Position numbers and translations under genes: made by a program. Below the pieces are notes generated by a model, which worked only from the letters and a program-made list of their open reading frames with translations, was not told where the DNA came from and searched no databases. 64,000 bases of DNA from Sinorhizobium sp. 6-70. Lineage in GTDB: Bacteria; Pseudomonadota; Alphaproteobacteria; Rhizobiales; Rhizobiaceae. Of this stretch, positions 8,709 through 16,558 are shown in pieces (positions within the stretch are counted from its first letter, which is position 1; each line of letters begins with the position of its first letter). The DNA lies in assembly GCF_030124375.1 (NCBI RefSeq), contig NZ_JASKLS010000001.1:664526-728525 (forward strand), read 5' to 3'.

Positions 8709-8824
8709 CCTCATCCCTGTGCTTGTCACAGGGATCCAGCAGCGCCGCGTCCGCGGCGCGGAAGAGTCCCTTCGGCCCAAGGACTTGGGCCGGCTGGATT
8801 CCTGTGACAGGCACAGGAATGAGG
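8709..8824. repeat. Cloverleaf-like palindromic element A, copy 1
   Basis: About 116 bases. The outer arms are near-perfect inverted repeats (CCTCATCCCTGTGCTTGTCA at the left, its complement at the right, pairing about 32 bases). Between them lie two further palindromes: GCGCCGCG/CGCGGCGC at 8742-8759 and CGGCCCAA/TTGGGCCG at 8773-8792. Folded RNA or extruded DNA would form a three-hairpin cloverleaf. Close copies occur at 13348-13463 and 13583-13698, a larger variant at 21559-21734, and partial copies elsewhere. Confidence 0.85.
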
Positions 8825-8915
8825 GGTGGGAGACGCAGCAGTCTACGATGCAGCGGCAGGCTGCTACCGTGTACAGCGGCTCAGCTTGAAATGCCGTCAA
8901 ACCAAGGAGTTGGCA

Positions 8916-9827
8916 ATGAAAATATTCATCGCAGGTGCTACGGGTGCCGTCGGTTTGCCGCTGGTGCGGGCGCTCTTGACGCTGGGCCACCAGGTCACCG
9001 GCATGACGCGGCCCGGTCGGGGGGCGGATCGGCTACGCGAGCTCGGGGCCGGAGTGTCTTTCGCCGATGCGTTTGACCCCAAGGCGGTCCATCGCGCGAT
9101 CGAGGCGGCAGCGCCGGACGTGGTGGTCGATCAGCTCACCTGGCTTCCGGCCGACCCCGCCGAGATCATCAAGGCCATGCCCAACGATACCCGCCTTCAC
9201 CGCGAGGGCGGCGCCAATCTGCTCGCCGCGGCAGAGGAACTGGGCGTTCGCCGCTTCATGATGCAGTCTCGCGGGTTCTATCTGGAGGCTCCGGCAGGAG
9301 CGCTTGCCGACGAGACCGCCAGGCTGAGGTACGACGCGCCCGGCGAGATCGGTGAAAGCACGCGCACAATCGGCGCCTATGAGGACCGGGTGCTCGCCTC
9401 GCCATCGCTTGACGGCGTCGTGCTCCGCTACGGCTTCTTCTACGGCCCCGGTACCTGGTACCGGCCGAACGGGGCCATCGCCGAGCAGGCCCGCAAGGGC
9501 GAGTCGGCGATTATCGGCGAAGGAAACGGCGTCTGGTCGTTCGTGCACATCGACGACGCGATCGCCGCGACGGTCGCATCGCTTAACGCCGAGCCGGGCG
9601 TCTACAATGTCGTCGACGACGATCCCCTGCCCGTCGTCGAATGGCTGCCCGCCTTCGCCCGCTGGGTCGATGCGCCGGAGCCCAAGCGCGTGAGCGTGGA
9701 AGACGCGCTGACAGCGGCGGGCGAGGAAGCGGTCTACTACCATACCCGCCTGACCGGCGCCTCCAACAGCCAGGCGAAGACAAAACTCGGCTTCACGCCA
9801 CGGCGGCTGCTGTGGAAGGACGCTTGA
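8916..9827 (+). CDS. NAD-dependent epimerase/dehydratase family protein
   Basis: 303 residues from the ATG at 8916, which follows AAGGAGTTGGC. The frame is open upstream into the repeat but that part is not protein-like. The N-terminal dinucleotide-binding loop is 'IAGATGAVGLPLV' (residues 4-16), followed by extended-SDR features ('LRYGFFYGPGTWYRP', 'WSFVHIDDAIAATVASL', 'GVYNVVDDDPLPVVEWL'). The classical YxxxK catalytic motif is not obvious; 'AYEDRVL' occupies its place, so this may be an atypical reductase or sugar-nucleotide-type enzyme with another activity. Stand-alone gene. Confidence 0.85.
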   Translation: MKIFIAGATGAVGLPLVRALLTLGHQVTGMTRPGRGADRLRELGAGVSFADAFDPKAVHRAIEAAAPDVVVDQLTWLPADPAEIIKAMPNDTRLHREGGANLLAAAEELGVRRFMMQSRGFYLEAPAGALADETARLRYDAPGEIGESTRTIGAYEDRVLASPSLDGVVLRYGFFYGPGTWYRPNGAIAEQARKGESAIIGEGNGVWSFVHIDDAIAATVASLNAEPGVYNVVDDDPLPVVEWLPAFARWVDAPEPKRVSVEDALTAAGEEAVYYHTRLTGASNSQAKTKLGFTPRRLLWKDA

Positions 9828-10113
9828 CGCTTTGTCATTCCTGGAAGGCGTCGGTGGTATTGGATCGGCCTTGCTCCTACATAGCGATACAGTTTGCGAG
9901 CATCCGAACACATTCAAGATACGAGCATGCGTCAGTCTCGCCCAACGGTTCGGACCGACCCGCGAGCCGTGAGACCGAAGCATGACATGGGATCCTTCGC
10001 TCACAACGTGAAAGAGAGCCTCCCGAGACGTCACTATTCGGTCCTTCGCCTGCCGGGCCCATGTTTATGTCCGGCATGAGGAAATGGGTCTCTGAACCAG
10101 AGGAACGACTGAA

Positions 10114-10578
10114 ATGATCCTGCTCATCAAGACCCTTGCCGCCGCCACCGCCGCTACCGTGCTCGCAACCGGCGCATTCGCCCAGAGCGCGCGGGAGATC
10201 CGCGGCCCTTCACCCTATGTTGCCGTCGAGAACGAACCCGCGCCTAAGCTGATCGTAGACCCCCCGCTTCCTGAAGGGATTGCCCAGGGCGTCTACTGGG
10301 CTCAGTACCGGGTGGAGAACCTACGCATCGTGCCGGTGTTTGGGGCGGGCGCCGTCGACGTGTCTCCACGCATCGGACATCTCCACGTTATCGTCGATGA
10401 CCTGCCGTGGTGGTGGGCGGACGCGAGTGACAACAACACCGTCGATATAGCCAATTTCCCGCCCGGCCCGCACAAGGTGAATATCCGGTTGGTCGACGCC
10501 AATCACAACGTGATCCCCGGGCAGGAGGTGACGCACACGTTCACCGTCCCCGACACGGCGGCTCCTCACACGCACTGA
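10114..10578 (+). CDS. Secreted protein, probably DUF6130 family
   Basis: 154 residues after GAGGAACGACTGAA. Signal peptide to about residue 23 ('AAATAATVLATGAFAQSA'). The mature domain is rich in tryptophan, proline and histidine ('IGHLHVIVDDLPWWWADASD', 'FPPGPHKVNIRLVDANHN') and ends 'TAAPHTH', giving a possible metal-binding tail. The pattern fits an immunoglobulin-like secreted domain that I tentatively place in DUF6130. No biochemical role known. The 286 bases upstream contain no gene I can support. Confidence 0.7.
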   Translation: MILLIKTLAAATAATVLATGAFAQSAREIRGPSPYVAVENEPAPKLIVDPPLPEGIAQGVYWAQYRVENLRIVPVFGAGAVDVSPRIGHLHVIVDDLPWWWADASDNNTVDIANFPPGPHKVNIRLVDANHNVIPGQEVTHTFTVPDTAAPHTH

Positions 10579-10658
10579 GGATCGCTCTCCGATGCGCTGC
10601 CGCGCAGTTGACAACTGCGCGGCCCCTGAACGTGACGGCCTCCGGCACGTTGGTCGTC

Positions 10659-10762
10659 CTACAGCGCCGCGCGTCTTATCGGACGCGCAAAGGACGCTGT
10701 AGAACTTTGAATTGCTGCATGTCTTTGTCCTTAAATCGAGGTCGATTTAAGGAGACATGCAG
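10659..10762. repeat. RIME-type intergenic mosaic element, full copy
   Basis: Two joined palindromes: CTACAGCG...CGCTGTAG enclosing GCGCGTC/GACGCGC, then a linker ACTTTGAATTGCTGCATGT and a second palindrome around CCTTAAATCG/CGATTTAAGG ending CATGCAG. This matches the Rhizobium-specific intergenic mosaic element as I recall it. It ends 20 bases before the amidase start codon, so it lies in the amidase 5' untranslated region or promoter. Confidence 0.8.
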
Positions 10763-10781
10763 TGGCTAAAGTGAGGTTATC

Positions 10782-12245
10782 ATGCACGAGAACGAAGTCT
10801 TCGTTAGAACAGATTCGAAGCCGGCAGCGGAAGGGCTCACCGGGCTTGGCATCGTCGCAGCGGCTGCTGCCGTTCGTAACGGCGATATCTCGTCGGAGTC
10901 CTATACGGCCGCTCTCCTTAAGCGCGCCCGGACGCACTCCGATCTAAATGCGTTCATTACGGTAGACGAAGCAGCTGCGCTGGCGGCGGCCAGAAATGCG
11001 GACAAGGCACGCGCCGCTGGTTCCACTGCTCCCCTTCTCGGCGTTCCGTTGGCGATAAAGGACAGCTATCTGACTCAAGGACTGCGGACGACGCTTGGAG
11101 TGCGGAATCTGGAAGGTTTCGTGCCGGAAAAGGACGCCGAGGTCGTTGCCGCGATAAAGGATGCTGGCGGCATCGTGCTTGGCAAAAATAACCTCGTTGA
11201 AATGTCCTACGGCTTGACCGGCAACAACAGCACCTATGGTCAGGTGAAAAACCCCCATAACCGCAATCATGTCTCTGGGGGCTCCTCCAGCGGGGCGGGC
11301 GCGTCCGTCGCGGCTCGAATCGTCCCCGCCGCCTTGGGGGGCGATACGGTAGGTTCGATCCGAGTGCCTGCGTCGCTGTGTGGCGTGGTTGGCTTCAAGC
11401 CGACGACGGGGCGGTGGCCAGGGAACGGGGTCGCCCCGATCTCTCATACCCTCGATACGACGGGTGTGCTTGCGCGCAATGTCGAAGACTGCGCCCTGAT
11501 CGATCAAATCGTCACGAAGGCTGAAGCGACCGCAGGCTCCGATCGGTCTGACCTGAAGGGTGTCAGGTTGGCCTATGCGCCTCGGCAATATCTTGATTTG
11601 GTCGAACCTGACGTCGAGGCGCATTTCAAAGACGCGGTACGGCGGCTACGCGAGGCTGGCGCCGAGATTATCGAGATTGACCTCGGAGAAGACTTCTCCT
11701 CGATCACCGAAAGGGCAACGTGGAACATCTTTTTCCATGAGACGATGGAAGCGGTCTCAGGATTTCTTCATCACAACGGCGTTCCAACTTCGTTCGACGC
11801 AATCTATAACGGCTTGAAACCCGGTCTGAGAGAAGCTTGGGGGCACGTCGTCTTGCCGATCGGACGTGGATATATTTCCCGCGAGACATATGAGGCAGCA
11901 CTGACACGCGATCGTCCGGAAATCCAACGTCGATTCAGCGAAGCCTTTGCCCGCAGCGGGGCTGTCGCACTTCTCTTTCCAACGACACCCTGCACGGCAC
12001 CATTGATCGAGCAGCAGTCGAAGTTCTCAATCGCGGATCAGGAGGTCAGCGATCTGGTTCTGGCAAAGAACACCGTCGCCGCGAGCCTGGCCGATTTGCC
12101 GGGCATCAGCATTCCTACGGGCCTGTCTAAAAACGGGCTTCCGCTAGGGCTCGAGATTGACGGTTCGCACGGGCGTGACAGCAGCCTCCTCGAACTCGCA
12201 CGTCGTGTGGAAGCGGCCGTCGGGATGCTGCCATCACCTAGCTGA
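10782..12245 (+). CDS. Amidase (amidase signature family)
   Basis: 487 residues. The Ser-cisSer-Lys triad of the family is visible: Lys93 in 'PLAIKDSY', the cis-serine Ser168 in 'SGGSSSGAG' and the nucleophile Ser192 in 'DTVGSIRVP', with the usual 24-residue spacing between the serines. These cytoplasmic enzymes hydrolyse amides. The closest known groups by overall look are indoleacetamide and mandelamide hydrolases, but I cannot name the substrate. The start is supported by GTGAGGTTATC. The RIME element lies immediately upstream. The gene before msrB-msrA, 45 bases apart, so possibly co-transcribed with them. Confidence 0.9.
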   Translation: MHENEVFVRTDSKPAAEGLTGLGIVAAAAAVRNGDISSESYTAALLKRARTHSDLNAFITVDEAAALAAARNADKARAAGSTAPLLGVPLAIKDSYLTQGLRTTLGVRNLEGFVPEKDAEVVAAIKDAGGIVLGKNNLVEMSYGLTGNNSTYGQVKNPHNRNHVSGGSSSGAGASVAARIVPAALGGDTVGSIRVPASLCGVVGFKPTTGRWPGNGVAPISHTLDTTGVLARNVEDCALIDQIVTKAEATAGSDRSDLKGVRLAYAPRQYLDLVEPDVEAHFKDAVRRLREAGAEIIEIDLGEDFSSITERATWNIFFHETMEAVSGFLHHNGVPTSFDAIYNGLKPGLREAWGHVVLPIGRGYISRETYEAALTRDRPEIQRRFSEAFARSGAVALLFPTTPCTAPLIEQQSKFSIADQEVSDLVLAKNTVAASLADLPGISIPTGLSKNGLPLGLEIDGSHGRDSSLLELARRVEAAVGMLPSPS

Positions 12246-12290
12246 ACGATCGGCGCTGCTCGATCAAGATCTAAACAACGGAGACAGGCA

Positions 12291-12734
12291 ATGAGCTATA
12301 AGAAGACCGACGAAGCGGTCAGCAAGCTGACACCCGAGCAGTTTCGGGTGACCCAGCAGAACGGCACCGAGCGCCCCTTCACAGGCGAATATAATGACAA
12401 CAAGCGGCCGGGGATCTATGTCGACATCGTTTCCGGCGAACCGCTGTTCGCCTCGGCCGACAAGTTCGATTCCGGTTGCGGCTGGCCGAGCTTCACCAAG
12501 CCGATCGTGTCGGCAAACGTCAAGGAACTGCGGGATGATTCCTATGGTATGATCCGCACCGAGGTGCGCTCTCTGCATGGCGACAGTCATCTCGGCCATG
12601 TGTTTCCCGATGGGCCCCGGGACCGGGGCGGCTTACGTTACTGCATCAATTCCGCCTCCCTGCGCTTCATTCCGCGTGAGGAAATGGAGGCGGAGGGCTA
12701 TGGCGCCTATATCAACCAGGTAGAGGATATCTGA
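12291..12734 (+). CDS. msrB: Peptide-methionine (R)-S-oxide reductase MsrB
   Basis: 147 residues, ATG after GGAGACAGGCA. Reduces the R epimer of methionine sulfoxide in proteins, using thioredoxin. Family motifs are present in order: '[17 protein letters not shown]', '[11 protein letters not shown]', '[20 protein letters not shown]', and the active-site '[11 protein letters not shown]' with the catalytic cysteine. Length is normal. Only one zinc-type cysteine (in SGCGW) is visible, so this is probably a non-zinc form. The stop TGA abuts the msrA start directly, a coupled pair. Confidence 0.96.
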   Translation: MSYKKTDEAVSKLTPEQFRVTQQNGTERPFTGEYNDNKRPGIYVDIVSGEPLFASADKFDSGCGWPSFTKPIVSANVKELRDDSYGMIRTEVRSLHGDSHLGHVFPDGPRDRGGLRYCINSASLRFIPREEMEAEGYGAYINQVEDI

Positions 12735-13241
12735 ATGACCGAGAGAGCTGTTTTGGCCGGTGGCTGCTTCTGGGGGATGCAGGACTTGATCCGCAAGCTT
12801 CCCGGCGTCGTCGAAACCCGCGTCGGCTACACCGGCGGCGACGTGCCGAATGCGACCTACCGCAATCACGGCACCCACGCCGAGGGCATCGAGATCATCT
12901 TCGATCCCGAGAAGACCAGCTACAGGCGGATTCTGGAGTTCTTCTTCCAGATCCACGACCCGACCACGAAGAACCGGCAGGGCAACGACATCGGCATGTC
13001 CTACCGCTCGGCGATCTATTACACCGACGACGAGCAGAAGCGGATCGCCGAGGACACCATCGCAGACGTCGAGGCCTCGGGCCTGTGGCCGGGCAAGGTT
13101 GTGACCGAAGTCGAGCCGGTGGGAGATTTCTGGGAAGCGGAGCCGGAGCACCAGGATTACCTGGAGCGCTTCCCAAACGGCTACACCTGCCACTTCCCCC
13201 GCCCCAACTGGGTCTTGCCCCGGCGATCGGCGGCCGAATAA
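12735..13241 (+). CDS. msrA: Peptide-methionine (S)-S-oxide reductase MsrA
   Basis: 168 residues, starting on the base after the msrB stop codon. Reduces the S epimer of methionine sulfoxide. The catalytic motif 'AGGCFWGMQ' has the nucleophilic Cys11. '[12 protein letters not shown]', '[11 protein letters not shown]' and '[14 protein letters not shown]' are typical. No C-terminal resolving cysteine cluster is seen beyond '[10 protein letters not shown]', whose single cysteine may resolve. With MsrB it forms a complete repair unit for both sulfoxide epimers. Confidence 0.96.
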   Translation: MTERAVLAGGCFWGMQDLIRKLPGVVETRVGYTGGDVPNATYRNHGTHAEGIEIIFDPEKTSYRRILEFFFQIHDPTTKNRQGNDIGMSYRSAIYYTDDEQKRIAEDTIADVEASGLWPGKVVTEVEPVGDFWEAEPEHQDYLERFPNGYTCHFPRPNWVLPRRSAAE

Positions 13242-13347
13242 CCGGCCGCCTGTCTCCGGCTGCGGAGATTGCTGTTGCGTTCAAGTCAACTCCAATGCCC
13301 GGCGGTGACGCCGGGCATTGGACGAGGCATGCGGATGCATTCTTCGC

Positions 13348-13463
13348 CCTCATCCCTGTGCCTGTCACAGGGATCCAGCCACGGCGCGTCCGCGGCGCGG
13401 AAGAGTCTTTTCGGCCCAAGGACTTGGGCCGGCTGGATTCCTGTGACAGGCACAGGAATGAGG
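13348..13463. repeat. Cloverleaf-like palindromic element A, copy 2
   Basis: Nearly identical to the element at 8709-8824, with the same outer arms and the two inner palindromes in the same order. It lies about 105 bases after msrA. Together with the next copy it fills most of the 612-base stretch 13242-13853, in which I see no gene. Confidence 0.85.
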
Positions 13464-13582
13464 AGGTTGGGGGGTAACGGCTGAGCAAACAACGAGAGAT
13501 GTTCGGGCATCGATGCGCCAGCCACCAACCACCGGCGCTCCGTCATCGAGGCTACATGGATGCACTGCGCACCAACACGCTC

Positions 13583-13698
13583 CCTCATCCCTGTGCTCGT
13601 CACAGGGATCCAGCAGCGCCGCGTCCGCGGCGCGGAAGAGTCTTTTCGGCCCAAGGACTTGGGCCGGCTGGATTCCTGTGACAGGCACAGGAATGAGG
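13583..13698. repeat. Cloverleaf-like palindromic element A, copy 3
   Basis: Same orientation and almost the same sequence as copy 2, 235 bases further on. The spacer between the copies (13464-13582) is unrelated to the element and shows no gene. The high similarity of copies 1 to 3 argues for recent spread. Confidence 0.85.
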
Positions 13699-13853
13699 AT
13701 GCGACGAGAAGCCTTGTCGCACAGCAACCGACGAGCCAGCAGCAGGCTGCTGTCGCGTCCTGTAACGCCTGAAAAGAAGCGCAAAGGTGTAGGTACCCGG
13801 TCGCCCCGTTGCAGATGTAGAATGGGCATTTCCTTATAGCAAAGGAGCGCACC

Positions 13854-15083
13854 ATGGCCTTCAACACGCAACGGCTCCAGTTTCCCGGTCATTCCGGCGC
13901 CACGCTTGCCGCCCGCCTCGATCTGCCCAACGGGCCATTGCGCGCCTACGCGCTTTTTGCCCATTGCTTCACCTGCTCCAAGGATTTTGTAGCAGCACGC
14001 CGCGTTGCGGCCGAGCTCGCGCGCGAAGGCGTCGCCGTTCTGCGCTTCGATTTCACAGGGCTCGGATCGAGCGGCGGCGAATTCGCCTCGACGAATTTCT
14101 CCTCCAATGTCGCCGACCTGCTTTCGGCCGCCGACTATCTCCGCCAACACTATGAGGCACCCTCGTTGCTGATCGGCCACTCGCTCGGCGGCGCAGCGGT
14201 GCTGGCCGTCGCCAGCAGCATTCCCGAAGTGCGCGCCGTAGCCACGATCGGCGCACCGGCCGATGTCGGCCACGTCTTGAAGAACTTCGGAGCAAGCCTC
14301 GAGGAAATCGAGACAAGCGGCGCGGCGCAAGTCGATCTTGCCGGGCGCACCTTCCTCATAAGAAAGCAATTTGTCGAGGACGCGCGTGCGCACCGCATCA
14401 AGGACGCTGTTGCGGCACTGAAAAAGCCCCTCCTCGTCCTTCACGCGCCGCTCGACCAGACGGTCGGAATCGAGAACGCCACCGAAATCTTCCTCGCGGC
14501 CAAACATCCCAAAAGCTTTGTCTCGCTCGACAAGGCCGACCACCTGCTCACCGACCCTGAGGACGCAGCCTTCGCGGGCCGAATGATTTCGGGTTGGCTG
14601 ACGCGCTATCTCGCCGCCGACACGCCGCAGGGCACGGAGCCGATCGAACATGTCCGTGTGATGGAAACGGGCGAAGGCAAGTTCCAGAACGCGGTTCAAG
14701 CCGGCGGCCATCGGCTTTTTGCCGACGAACCCGAAACCGTGGGCGGGCTCGATTCCGGCCCCTCGCCCTATGATTTCCTGGCGATCGCGCTTGGCGCCTG
14801 CACCTCGATGACGCTGCGCCTCTATGCCGATCACAAAGGGCTCGCGCTCGGGCGCATCGGCGTCGACGTCTCGCACGCCAAGATCCACGCCAGGGACTGC
14901 GAGGAATGCACCGAGTCGGAGCGCAGCGGCAGCGCCAGGATCGACCATTTCGAGCGCGTCATTTCCGTCGGCGGCGAGGTCTCGGAGGAGCTTCGCGCCA
15001 AGATCGTCGAGATCGCCGGCAAATGCCCGGTGCATCGCACGCTCGAGGCTGTGGCGAAGATAAAGACCGTCGTGAAGTCATAA
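13854..15083 (+). CDS. Bifunctional alpha/beta-hydrolase and OsmC-family protein
   Basis: 409 residues, ATG after AAAGGAGCGCACC. Residues 1 to about 255 are an alpha/beta-hydrolase ('YALFAHCFTCSKDF', nucleophile elbow 'LIGHSLGGAAVL', acid and His regions 'LHAPLDQTVGIENA' and 'LDKADHLLTDPEDA'). Residues about 270-409 are an OsmC/Ohr-type domain ('GGLDSGPSPYDFLAIALGAC', 'KCPVHRTLEA') with the two redox cysteines. OsmC domains reduce organic hydroperoxides. The fusion could release and detoxify acyl or lipid hydroperoxides, but that is inference. It sits near msrBA, so the segment has an oxidative-repair flavour. Confidence 0.9.
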   Translation: MAFNTQRLQFPGHSGATLAARLDLPNGPLRAYALFAHCFTCSKDFVAARRVAAELAREGVAVLRFDFTGLGSSGGEFASTNFSSNVADLLSAADYLRQHYEAPSLLIGHSLGGAAVLAVASSIPEVRAVATIGAPADVGHVLKNFGASLEEIETSGAAQVDLAGRTFLIRKQFVEDARAHRIKDAVAALKKPLLVLHAPLDQTVGIENATEIFLAAKHPKSFVSLDKADHLLTDPEDAAFAGRMISGWLTRYLAADTPQGTEPIEHVRVMETGEGKFQNAVQAGGHRLFADEPETVGGLDSGPSPYDFLAIALGACTSMTLRLYADHKGLALGRIGVDVSHAKIHARDCEECTESERSGSARIDHFERVISVGGEVSEELRAKIVEIAGKCPVHRTLEAVAKIKTVVKS

Positions 15084-15245
15084 GCGCGTCTGATAAAACG
15101 CGCAGCGCCGTAGGCGACAGCACGATTGCTTCGGTTGGTGAACTGGTGTGGCTGCCGCTCTCCACGAACGGCATGGCATGTGGTTCCGTTCATCCGGCGG
15201 CTAACGCGCCCCGGCTATCCTGTGGTACTCTCCTGCGAGGACATG

Positions 15246-16073
15246 ATGAGGGGGCCTGATGCGATGTTGCGCGTGTTGGCGTTGATCCTGTTTCTTGCCG
15301 GAATTGCGATGCAGGCGGCCGCCGCGCCTCCGGACGCGGCGCCTTCGGATGTCGACCTGGAACTGGTACTGGCGGTCGACATGTCGGGCTCGATGGACAT
15401 GGAGGAGGCACGTGTGCAGCGCCTTGGCTACCTGGGGGCGCTGAGGCACCCGGACTTCATCAACGCCATCAAGGGCGGTTACCTCGGACGGATCGCCATC
15501 AGCTATTTTGAATGGGCGGGACTGGTGAACGAAGAGTCGGTGCTGGACTGGCAAGTGATCGCGGACGCCGCGGACGTCGAAGCCTTCACCGCCCGGCTCG
15601 AAAGCCGCCCGGTCGGCACGCGGCGCGGCACCTCCATCTCCAACGCCATCCTGTTCGGGACCAACCTGATCGAGTCCAACGCCTATTCCGGGGCGCGCCG
15701 TGTCCTTGACCTTTCCGGCGACGGGCAAAACAACACCGGACCGCTGGTAGCACCCGCACGGGCCGCCGCGCTGGAGCGCGGGATCATCATCAACGGATTG
15801 GCGATCGTGATCAGGCCCTCCAATTCGGGCGTTCCGCTCGATCAGTATTATTCGGAATGCGTCATCGGCGGCCCTGGCTCCTTCATGATTCCGGTGCACG
15901 AGACGGAAGACTTTGCGATCGCCGTTCGCCAGAAGCTGCTCCTGGAGGTGAGCGGCCGCACGCCCCGATGGGCTCCCCGGCTGGCCGCTGCGACACCCCC
16001 GGTCGATTGCCTGATCGGCGAGAAGCTCAATCCGAACTTCATCGAGCGGGTGTTTCCGGAACTGAATCGGTAG
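15246..16073 (+). CDS. DUF1194 (von Willebrand A-like) secreted protein, copy 1
   Basis: 275 residues from the second of two adjacent ATGs, five bases after GAGG. Signal peptide ('LRVLALILFLAGIAMQAAAA'), then a von Willebrand A-like domain with the metal-ion motif 'LAVDMSGSMDMEEARVQ' (DxSxS), 'LDLSGDGQNNTGP', and a C-terminal 'DQYYSECVIGGPGSFMIPV'. Its architecture and many motifs match the DUF1194 protein at 50533-51324. Probably periplasmic, binding a divalent metal and a protein partner. It converges with and abuts the YkvA-like gene. Confidence 0.88.
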   Translation: MRGPDAMLRVLALILFLAGIAMQAAAAPPDAAPSDVDLELVLAVDMSGSMDMEEARVQRLGYLGALRHPDFINAIKGGYLGRIAISYFEWAGLVNEESVLDWQVIADAADVEAFTARLESRPVGTRRGTSISNAILFGTNLIESNAYSGARRVLDLSGDGQNNTGPLVAPARAAALERGIIINGLAIVIRPSNSGVPLDQYYSECVIGGPGSFMIPVHETEDFAIAVRQKLLLEVSGRTPRWAPRLAAATPPVDCLIGEKLNPNFIERVFPELNR

Positions 16074-16454
16074 TCAGATGTCGCCGATCACCATCCAGAC
16101 GATGAGAGCCGCGAGCAGAAGCCATATCGCGACGATCGCGACCAGCCCGCCTCGACTGGTGGGGCGCTCGGTGCGCTTCGTTGCCTCGACGCGCAATTGC
16201 GCCAGAACGTCGTCCGGGATCAGCCTGATGACGGCGATGATGCCGAGCGGGACTATGACAAGGTCGTCGAGATATCCGAGGACCGGAACGAAGTCGGGTA
16301 TCAGGTCGATCGGCGACAGGGCATAGGCGGCGACCGCTCCGGCGGCAAGCTTCGCATACCAGGGAACGCGCCGGTCACGCGCCGCCAGCCACAGGACGAC
16401 GACGTCCCGCTTGATGCCTTTTGCCCATTTCTTTGACCGGTCCAGCCACTGCAT
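16074..16454 (-). CDS. YkvA/DUF1232 family membrane protein
   Basis: 126 residues from the ATG at 16452-16454, after AGGAGCGAC. The DUF1232 signature is 'AYALSPIDLIPDFVPVLGYL' followed by 'DDLVIVPLGIIAVIRLIPDD' in a hydrophobic pair, and a last transmembrane helix ('VAIVAIWLLLAALIVWMVI') ends the protein. Function unknown, membrane-associated. Its stop codon touches that of the convergent DUF1194 gene, leaving no space for a separate terminator. Confidence 0.88.
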   Translation of the reverse strand: MQWLDRSKKWAKGIKRDVVVLWLAARDRRVPWYAKLAAGAVAAYALSPIDLIPDFVPVLGYLDDLVIVPLGIIAVIRLIPDDVLAQLRVEATKRTERPTSRGGLVAIVAIWLLLAALIVWMVIGDI

Positions 16455-16483
16455 GTCGCTCCTGCATGCCCTCAAATCCTGGG

Positions 16484-16540
16484 CGATTCAAGGTTAAAAA
16501 CATGCAGCAATTCAAAGTGCTACAGCGTCCTTTGATCGTC
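16484..16540. repeat. RIME element, partial copy
   Basis: 'CATGCAGCAATTCAAAGTGC' followed by TACAGCGTCCTTTG, the linker and the start of the CTACAGCG palindrome of the element, in reverse orientation relative to 10659-10762. Its second palindrome is eroded (GGTTAAAAA). It lies in the 104-base gap between the YkvA-like start and the RTX gene stop. Confidence 0.6.
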
Positions 16541-16558
16541 TCCGCACGGCCACCGGTT

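Noticed and set aside
13365..15035. A 556-codon minus-strand frame opposite the hydrolase-OsmC gene and running into element A
   Set aside because: No recognisable motif, and the + strand has a well supported two-domain protein.
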